Positions 36,728 to 42,804 of a stretch of DNA of 42,804 nucleotides are shown here, piece by piece. This DNA is from an uncultured Microcaldota archaeon (GTDB taxonomy: Archaea; Micrarchaeota; Micrarchaeia; Anstonellales; Bilamarchaeaceae): NCBI GenBank assembly GCA_903835385.1, contig CAILMQ010000031.1, forward strand, positions 1 through 42,804, in the 5' to 3' direction. Positions within the stretch are counted from its first letter, which is position 1; every line of letters begins with the position of its first letter. Under the pieces are notes generated by a model. The model ran no database searches and was not told the DNA's origin. It saw only the letters and a program-made list of their open reading frames with translations. A program made the translations under genes and the position numbers.

Positions 36728-37426
36728 CTATTTCTTCCAGCTCTCGAAGAACTTCATTATCTGTGTCGGCAGCAGCCAGAGGTGCGTGGGCGAATCCTCT
36801 GCGGATACGTTGGTGGCTAGCGTCTGCAGGGTGCGCAGGTGCAGCGCTCCGTGTATTGAAGAGAGTTTCCTCGCAGCCTCGGCGTAATTGTTCGCGGACT
36901 GGAACTCGCCCTCGCTCAGGATTATGGTCGCGCGCTTCTCCCGCTCGGCCTCGGCCTGCTTGGCCATGGCGCGCTTCATGTCCTCGGGAAGCTCTATGTC
37001 CTGGAGCTTTATCGCGGAAACGTCCACGCCCCAGTCCTTGGTCTCCTCGTCCACGAGCTTCTCTATTTCATTGGCTATCTTGTCGCGGTCAGCGAGGACG
37101 AAATCCAGCTCGTTGTTGCCGATGACGTCCCGAACCGCGGTCTGGGCGTATTGGGCTATCGCGAAATTGTAGTCGTAAATAGCCATGACCACCTTGAGCG
37201 GGTCCACGATTTTGTAATAAACCACGGCGGCGATTTTGACCGGAACGTTGTCCTTGGTCATGGCCTCCTGGGGCTGGATGGGAATAGTCTTCACGCGCAT
37301 GTCCAGCGTGCGGACGTCATGGAAGAACGGGATGTTCCAGGCGAACCCGGGCCCGACCACGGCGTCATACCTGCCCAGCAGGAACCGGACGCCCTTCTCG
37401 TACTGGTTTATGATTGTGAATACCAT
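36728..37426 (-). CDS. SPFH/Band 7 protein without N-terminal TM
   Basis: YEKGVRFLLGRYDAVVGPG, WGVDVSAIKLQDIELPEDMKRAMAKQAEAEREKRATIILSEGE. Confidence 0.9.
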   Translation of the reverse strand: MVFTIINQYEKGVRFLLGRYDAVVGPGFAWNIPFFHDVRTLDMRVKTIPIQPQEAMTKDNVPVKIAAVVYYKIVDPLKVVMAIYDYNFAIAQYAQTAVRDVIGNNELDFVLADRDKIANEIEKLVDEETKDWGVDVSAIKLQDIELPEDMKRAMAKQAEAEREKRATIILSEGEFQSANNYAEAARKLSSIHGALHLRTLQTLATNVSAEDSPTHLWLLPTQIMKFFESWKK

Positions 37427-37430
37427 TGCA

Positions 37431-38243
37431 TCACTTCCTGGGTTCCCGTTCCTTCGGTTTGGCCTCCGGTTTGGAGTCAGGAAGCGCTTCAGGAAACTGC
37501 ACTCCCTCTATTGGAAGGACGAAGTTCATTATGTTCGTCTTGTCCGCGGACACGCTGGACACCATCTGCAGCGTCCTAAGGTGCATGGCGCCCGGGGAGT
37601 CGCTCAGTATCTTCGCAGCCAGCGCCAGCTTATCGGCTGCCATGTTCTCGCCCTCGGCAACGATGATGGATGCGCGCTTCTCCCGCTCGGCCTGCGCCTG
37701 CCTGGCCATGGCGCGCTTCATGGTGTCCGGCAGCACGATGTCCTGGATTTTTATGCCTGTTATGTCCACGCCCCATTCCTTGGAGTCCTTTTCAACCACC
37801 GAAGATATGGAATCGGCGATGGATTTGCGGTCCGTAAGGAGCTGGTCCAGCGTCCTGCTCCCGACCACGTCCCTTATGGCGGTCTGGCTGTGCTGGTAAA
37901 CCGCGGCCCGATAATCCTGGACATTGAAAATCGCCACTTCGGGGTTGTCTATCTTGAAATATACCACCGCGTTTATGAAAGCGCTCACGTTGTCCTTGGA
38001 CAGGACCTCCTGCTTCGGGATGTCTATTGTCTGTATCCTCAGGTCCACGGTGCGCATGGTCTGGAGCAGCGGGATGATGAACTGAACTCCGCTGTTCCGC
38101 ATGCCGGAGAACTTGCCCAATGTGAGGACAAGGCCCTTCTGGTAGTCGTAGATTATCCGCACGAACGAGGAAAAGACGAAAAATGCAGGGATGCCGATGA
38201 AAAACAGGCCAGTGCAACAGCCGATTATGTCTTCGCCCGCCAT
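37431..38243 (-). CDS. SPFH/Band 7 stomatin-like protein with N-terminal TM
   Basis: TM segment LFFIGIPAFFVFSSFVRI; WGVDITGIKIQDIVLPDTMKRAMARQAQAEREKRASIIVAEGE. Confidence 0.93.
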   Translation of the reverse strand: MAGEDIIGCCTGLFFIGIPAFFVFSSFVRIIYDYQKGLVLTLGKFSGMRNSGVQFIIPLLQTMRTVDLRIQTIDIPKQEVLSKDNVSAFINAVVYFKIDNPEVAIFNVQDYRAAVYQHSQTAIRDVVGSRTLDQLLTDRKSIADSISSVVEKDSKEWGVDITGIKIQDIVLPDTMKRAMARQAQAEREKRASIIVAEGENMAADKLALAAKILSDSPGAMHLRTLQMVSSVSADKTNIMNFVLPIEGVQFPEALPDSKPEAKPKEREPRK

Positions 38244-38292
38244 GGTGCCGGTTATCGCAGCGCATATCTAAAAACGTTTGTCTTCAGCCGGC

Positions 38293-38913
38293 TTATCGCA
38301 TCCTGTCTATGGCAAGATAGACCACGCACACGGCCGCAATGACGGCACAGAGCGCACTGAACACCATGTAGAGCGAAGGCGGCGGGCTGTCCGGAGGAGG
38401 CGCCTCGGCTGCAGCAGTAACGACGCCCTGCTTGGCCAGGTCGTTCATCTGTGCCCGGCCGGATGTAGCAGGCGCAAGTGGTGCGGCGGGCGCAGGGGCT
38501 GTAACTGGCGCGGAGGGTGCGGCAAGCGCCATGGTTTGCGACGCTTCTCCGGCGGCACCAACGGGCAGGGCATTGAACATGAGCAGCGATGATATCAACA
38601 GGCCGATGATGGACATGCCGAGCACCACCCAGACCTTGATTTCCCTGTCCGGCGTGATTATGCCGCTGCCTTTCCTCGTGAGCGCGTAGTACTTCCACTT
38701 GTGGCCCTCGTCGAACTTCTCTATGAGGCCGGCCTCCACCAGAGTGTCCAAGTGCTCCTTGGTGGATGATGCGGAAAGCTTGAGCTCGGCCGCGAGTTCG
38801 GTGAGCATCTTCCTGCGCCCGGTGAGGGCCTTGAGCAGTTTCACCCTGGAATCCACTGCCAATGCGCCGAATGCCTTCCTGTCAAGCACTATCCTGCCTT
38901 CGTCCATCGGCAT
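38293..38913 (-). CDS. Membrane-tethered ArsR-like winged-helix protein
   Basis: wHTH ALAVDSRVKLLKALTGRRKMLTELAAELKLSASSTKEHLDTLVEAGLIEK; two TM segments separated by a Pro/Ala-rich linker. Confidence 0.82.
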   Translation of the reverse strand: MPMDEGRIVLDRKAFGALAVDSRVKLLKALTGRRKMLTELAAELKLSASSTKEHLDTLVEAGLIEKFDEGHKWKYYALTRKGSGIITPDREIKVWVVLGMSIIGLLISSLLMFNALPVGAAGEASQTMALAAPSAPVTAPAPAAPLAPATSGRAQMNDLAKQGVVTAAAEAPPPDSPPPSLYMVFSALCAVIAAVCVVYLAIDRMR

Positions 38914-39007
38914 AACTAACCCTGCTGAGGTTTAAAGCGGTTTCGGAATTGTTCGGGCAGGAGCAAAGAAGGAGGAAGATGAAGAAGAAAGAAAAAAACG
39001 CCACCCT

Positions 39008-40006
39008 TTACTGGCAGGGCGCCGAAGATACCCTAGATATCTCGACCGTCGCCCAGTCCGCTTTGCCGGTGACCCCCACTGCGACCGTGGGCACGGACAC
39101 CTGGCAGGTGCCGGAAGCCGTATTAACCGTGGCGGACGACCCCTCCTGTATCTTGAGATTGTCTATGACGTTGCCATTGGCGTCATAAGCGTTCAGCAAG
39201 GCATACGTGGCTCCGTTGTCGACCATGAAATCAACCAGCGTGACCTTCGTGCCGCTCACCGACAGGCTCTCGCCCTGGTTGATGGTCCCGGAGACACTGG
39301 AGCAGAGGTAAGTGGCACCCGCATCGCTGGGGCACGGGACTGAGATTGACACATCGGCCCATTTCGCTCCGAAGGTGTATCCCGGGGCGACCTGATTGAC
39401 GGTCACGGCCATGGTTTGCCCATCCAGCTCCATATCCTTTGTCTCTCCCTGGGCGATGACCTCCTTTAGGAGGGTATTTCCGCATGAATCGAGCACCGAG
39501 ACGATCGCTCCGATCGTGCTTCCGTTGACCTCGAGGTCGTCGAGCTGGACCATGTACCCGCCCACGTTCAACGATTCTCCCTGGTTCAATATCCCTGCGA
39601 CCACCACGCCGCTGGAGCATGAGGACAACTTGCCGGATGCGACGCATGCGTCGGCCTTCGCATCGATCGCCTGCGTGCTCGGCGCAGTGTCGACGCCCTG
39701 TGCATTCGGTGCCGTGTCTATTGCCTGCGTGCTTGGCGACGTGTCAATCGCCCGTGCGTCGAGTCCCTGCGGCACGGCGACCGCACCGTCCACCGGCGCT
39801 CCCGCGTCAGGGCCAGTTACGGTATAATTGTTGTTAACCGTCGTCTTATTGACCGTCACGTGGTTCTCATCGCATCCGGCGCCAAACAGCGCGCCGCCGA
39901 GGATTGCAGTCCCAGCCAGGCGCCTGAACGCGGCGCTCTTTGGAGCAACAAGAGCATTCTGTTTTCCAACTATGCCTGCTTTCTTCAACCTTATTGGATT
40001 TTCCAT
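39008..40006 (-). CDS. Exported/lipoprotein-like protein with 9-aa linker repeats and a duplicated beta-rich domain
   Basis: AILGGALFGAGC lipobox-like; AIDTSPSTQ-AIDTAPNAQ-GVDTAPSTQ-AIDAKAD; two INQGESL(N/S)V domains; start trimmed to MENPIRLKK. Confidence 0.75.
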   Translation of the reverse strand: MENPIRLKKAGIVGKQNALVAPKSAAFRRLAGTAILGGALFGAGCDENHVTVNKTTVNNNYTVTGPDAGAPVDGAVAVPQGLDARAIDTSPSTQAIDTAPNAQGVDTAPSTQAIDAKADACVASGKLSSCSSGVVVAGILNQGESLNVGGYMVQLDDLEVNGSTIGAIVSVLDSCGNTLLKEVIAQGETKDMELDGQTMAVTVNQVAPGYTFGAKWADVSISVPCPSDAGATYLCSSVSGTINQGESLSVSGTKVTLVDFMVDNGATYALLNAYDANGNVIDNLKIQEGSSATVNTASGTCQVSVPTVAVGVTGKADWATVEISRVSSAPCQ

Positions 40007-40141
40007 CTGATTTCCACCCCTTAAAGTGTTTATTATAATGGTATTTTGTATAGATGTATTTATAAAGATTCTTTTTACCACCTTTTCTAACAAAAGACTG
40101 ATTTAAATAGATTAACGCCGTTTCTTCTACGAGGTGTGAAA

Positions 40142-40489
40142 ATGTTCCACATAGGCAAGGTCATGAAAATGGTTCTTCCCAAGGGCAAGGGCGTAATCAG
40201 CGCGGACGGCTCCATACAAGCAATGGTGAAGATGTGGGATGACAACCTGCTCCTGCTTGAAGTGGACAAGAAGATAGCCAGGGACGTCCGGGAAAAGGAT
40301 TATATCATCGCGGATTACACGCCCATCGCGCCCAACTCGCCACACAGGCGCATGATAATAACCAAGATAGTACGCGGCGATTTGGGCAAGCAGATATGGG
40401 ACGAGTTCAGCAGGGAATTCGCAAAAAGGAAGAACAGGGCGGAATCCGTGCCCCAGCTTGCAGCGATGCCGATGCCGTATATAAGATAG
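40142..40489 (+). CDS. Hypothetical protein
   Basis: SD-like gaggtg at 40131..40136 before ATG 40142. Confidence 0.75.
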   Translation: MFHIGKVMKMVLPKGKGVISADGSIQAMVKMWDDNLLLLEVDKKIARDVREKDYIIADYTPIAPNSPHRRMIITKIVRGDLGKQIWDEFSREFAKRKNRAESVPQLAAMPMPYIR

Positions 40490-40523
40490 TCTTGGGTCTC
40501 GTGTCCTGGGTCTAGAGTCCTGG
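40489..40523. repeat. 14-bp tandem repeat, 2.5 units, between convergent genes
   Basis: gtcttgggtctcgt / gtcctgggtctaga / gtcctgg. Confidence 0.7.
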
Positions 40524-40736
40524 CGGTTTTGGAGCGCCCATAATAATGCCCGGCTTCTTTCCGGCCCAGACTTCGTAGATTGCCAGGCCCGCCTGGTTCT
40601 TTTTCACTATTTCGGTTTCGTAGCCTTCGGCCTCGTAGCGCTCGGCGATTCGGTTGGCCTCTTCTATGCCGTTCGTCCTGCCGACCATGCGCATCTGCGG
40701 CTCCGGGCCAAGAATGGGCCTGTCCATGGGGAACAA
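40512..40736 (-). CDS. Small hypothetical protein
   Basis: 74-aa ORF; SPOR-like wording IAERYEAEGYETEIVKKNQAGLAIYEVWAGKK. Confidence 0.55.
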   Translation of the reverse strand: MFPMDRPILGPEPQMRMVGRTNGIEEANRIAERYEAEGYETEIVKKNQAGLAIYEVWAGKKPGIIMGAPKPPGL

Positions 40737-40785
40737 TCTGCAATGAGGATTAAAAGGATTTATGCGGCTGCCTGCGCAGCGCGCA

Positions 40786-41244
40786 TCAATAGCGCGTCCA
40801 AGACTGCTTCAGATAGCAGGCTCCTGAAGAAAGGTCTACCGTCCCATCATAGCTGCGCAGAACATATTTCCCATTCTCCAGATGGGCGAGTATGCCTCTG
40901 AATCTATCGCCTGCATGATATAGCTGTAAGCAAGGGCCGTATAGCATCGGTATCATGAGGGCGTCGAGTTTGCCGGCCAGGACCTCGGTCGGCACGTCTG
41001 AAAGCGAAACGCGGATGCTGTGCTGCATGCCGGCCCTGCGCACAGGCCCTCGAAGCTTGCATTGCGCATCCGAGCTGGTTCCCAGGGATGCAGTGCCCTG
41101 CACCTTGAGAATCACCCGCTCGAACAGCGGGTCGCGCTGCGCCATGAGTATCTTGGCCATGCCCATCGACCGCTCCACGTCGCTTTTGGGCTTCGTGCAG
41201 TTGATGAAGACGTACGCGCAGCCGCAGACATTTGGTTTTCGAGC
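40786..41244 (-). CDS. Hypothetical protein, paralog of 41265..41933
   Basis: YVFINCTKPKSDVERSM...RVILKVQGT and LYHAGDRFRGILAHLENGKYVL shared with neighbour; start set at MARKPNV. Confidence 0.7.
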   Translation of the reverse strand, partial: ARKPNVCGCAYVFINCTKPKSDVERSMGMAKILMAQRDPLFERVILKVQGTASLGTSSDAQCKLRGPVRRAGMQHSIRVSLSDVPTEVLAGKLDALMIPMLYGPCLQLYHAGDRFRGILAHLENGKYVLRSYDGTVDLSSGACYLKQSWTRY

Positions 41245-41264
41245 CATTAAAGTCACTTAAAAGA

Positions 41265-41933
41265 TTATTTGTTTCTGTACACGAAATAGTCCCCGTCTCT
41301 CGGGTAAGCGATTAAGCCGCGGAAAGGCTCGCCGTTCTCGTATAAGGCGGGGTGATACATCGTATTCACTATGCCCACGAGCTCGCCCGCCACCTGCTCG
41401 TTGGTAGCGCCCGGCATGCTCCCGCTTATCACGTAAAGGTTCCCGAAATCGTGCTGGATCGCCAGGATACTCCTGCCAGCGAACAGCTCCCTGCTCACGG
41501 CTATGGAAAGCCGTACACGCGGGTCGCAGTCCGCGTACACGAACCTGCCAGGGTCAGGCAGGAACCCGTCGGCCGGATGGAAGAAGCCGCTTTTTTCCAG
41601 GACCACGATTGCCAGTGGATTCGGAAGGCTGCCCTCGTACGGCTCCCTCTTCGTGAGATGGAAGGTCTTGGGCCCGGGCGTCAGGAATATGGCTCCATCA
41701 GCCTCCGCATCGCGGATGAACTGCCTGAGTTTCTCTTTCGCCTCGAACAGCTTGCCACGCGTTATGCACGTGGTTCCCTGGTTCACTTCCAGGACGAGCG
41801 AGTCCAATACGGGCGCGGGAATCTCCTTTGCGAGGAATGCCTTGACGTCGTTCGCCATGAATCTCACGCTGCTTTTCGGCGCCCTGCAGTTGAAGAAAGC
41901 TAACGCGTGTCCGCTATTGGGGTTTGGAGCCAT
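41265..41933 (-). CDS. Hypothetical protein, paralog of 40786..41244
   Basis: LAFFNCRAPKSSVRFM...SLVLEVNQGTT and LYENGEPFRGLIAYPRDGDYFVY. Confidence 0.75.
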   Translation of the reverse strand: MAPNPNSGHALAFFNCRAPKSSVRFMANDVKAFLAKEIPAPVLDSLVLEVNQGTTCITRGKLFEAKEKLRQFIRDAEADGAIFLTPGPKTFHLTKREPYEGSLPNPLAIVVLEKSGFFHPADGFLPDPGRFVYADCDPRVRLSIAVSRELFAGRSILAIQHDFGNLYVISGSMPGATNEQVAGELVGIVNTMYHPALYENGEPFRGLIAYPRDGDYFVYRNK

Positions 41934-41976
41934 GGAAAATCACTTATAATTAGTTATAATATGTGGCAAAGAGTAT

Positions 41977-42804
41977 TTAAAATACAAGGTTCGCTTCCCC
42001 GCTCGCCCGGTCATACTGCATTATGCTCATGCCCAGCCACCTGGTGCCGAGCTTTTTCCTTATCATCCTCTCAAGCTCGTCAGCCACTTCCCTGCTCGTA
42101 TGCATTATCACTATGTGCGGCGTTTCAGCCAGGCCCGACACATGGGAAAGCGCGTATTCAATGCTACCCATTGCCTCGGTGCTAAGCTTTCCATTCACGG
42201 CGCTCACCACGAAAACCTCGTTCTTGCCCGCGCCCACGATTTTGCGCGGATTGGTGAACCTGCCCAGGTCCAGCGGGTCGCTGACAATGATTGCGTGCGC
42301 CTGCTGGTGCGAGAGGTCCTTGCCAGCATCCCGGTCCTCGCGCATAAGCCTCATGGAGCTGGACTGCAGCTGTTCCACGAAGCCGTTTGGGTTCCCGGAA
42401 ATGAACGAAAGCCTCCTGCTGTCCAAAAGAACGGCGCTGACCTTGGCGTTCTTCTGTCTTGGTTCTGGAAGAGCCGCGATGATGTCCGCCTGGTTGCGCG
42501 CATTGGCCCCGAATATGTCGTTCGAGCCCTTCCTCTCTATTTTCACGCTGCCGAGCAGCCCGTCTTTTGCTCCAGGGTCCTGTTTTTTCGCCTTGCACGC
42601 GCCGCAGTCCACGTGGCCGCAGACTATGACTTCGCCTCCTTTGGCGAGCTTTGCGAGCGCGTCCCTGACCTCCTTGGAAGCCACGTTCCCCGCGACCTGG
42701 AGCATCAGCATGTTGCTCCCGTAGTCCTCGGTCCTGGTTATCTCGCACCTCGCATCGCTGCAGGTGACGACTATGGCTGCGTATTCCTTTGGTTCCGGAG
42801 CGGC
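41977..42804 (-). CDS. Beta-carbonic-anhydrase-like protein with second degenerate domain (5' end beyond window)
   Basis: Frame open to the window edge: AAPEPKEYAAIVVTCSDARCEITRTEDYGSN-MLMLQVAGNVAS...VIVCGHVDCGACKAKK gives the CxDxR...HxxC beta-CA ligands. Confidence 0.75.
   Translation of the reverse strand, partial: AAPEPKEYAAIVVTCSDARCEITRTEDYGSNMLMLQVAGNVASKEVRDALAKLAKGGEVIVCGHVDCGACKAKKQDPGAKDGLLGSVKIERKGSNDIFGANARNQADIIAALPEPRQKNAKVSAVLLDSRRLSFISGNPNGFVEQLQSSSMRLMREDRDAGKDLSHQQAHAIIVSDPLDLGRFTNPRKIVGAGKNEVFVVSAVNGKLSTEAMGSIEYALSHVSGLAETPHIVIMHTSREVADELERMIRKKLGTRWLGMSIMQYDRASGEANLVF

Noticed and set aside
36728-38913. SPFH plus regulator cluster as a stress/defence operon
   Set aside because: Only proximity supports this; no NfeD, protease or effector gene is present, so it was kept only as separate modest findings.
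1-42804. tRNA or rRNA genes
   Set aside because: Scanning by eye for T-loop GTTCRANNC with matching acceptor stems gave nothing convincing; tRNAscan-SE would be decisive.

Overview
The window is a gene-dense, archaeal-looking chromosomal segment. Archaeal traits are TATA-type promoters close to start codons, an archaemetzincin-like protease, a split lipoate ligase and a SelB-like factor without GTPase motifs. The exact lineage cannot be fixed from sequence alone; a DPANN-type archaeon is only an inference. I support 43 CDSs, including two of 52 aa that are missing from the ORF track. I found no rRNA, recognisable tRNA, CRISPR array, transposase or prophage. Main content: (i) zinc-ribbon paralogs, SDR, archaemetzincin-like protease, SdpI-like protein, rubrerythrin, MsrA and a beta-CASP RNase; (ii) two giant secreted papain-like (C1) proteases with an N-terminal DUF333-like module, Ig-like/LamG domains and, in one, a parallel beta-helix, facing each other across a protein made of four ~57-aa repeats; (iii) bacterial-type MetK and a vWA protein; (iv) a lipoate/pyruvate dehydrogenase region (LplB-LplA, E1alpha, E1beta, E2, E3, LipA) interleaved with HEAT-repeat proteins and a Hanks-type kinase; (v) DEAD-box helicase, SelB-like factor, a pair of SPFH proteins and a membrane-tethered wHTH protein; (vi) a paralogous gene pair beside an edge-truncated beta-carbonic-anhydrase-like protein with a probable degenerate second domain. 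The signals most worth follow-up are the protease locus with gene-conversion-like identical tracts, the palindromic in-frame insertion in lipA, the four-repeat protein, and the double carbonic-anhydrase-like protein.
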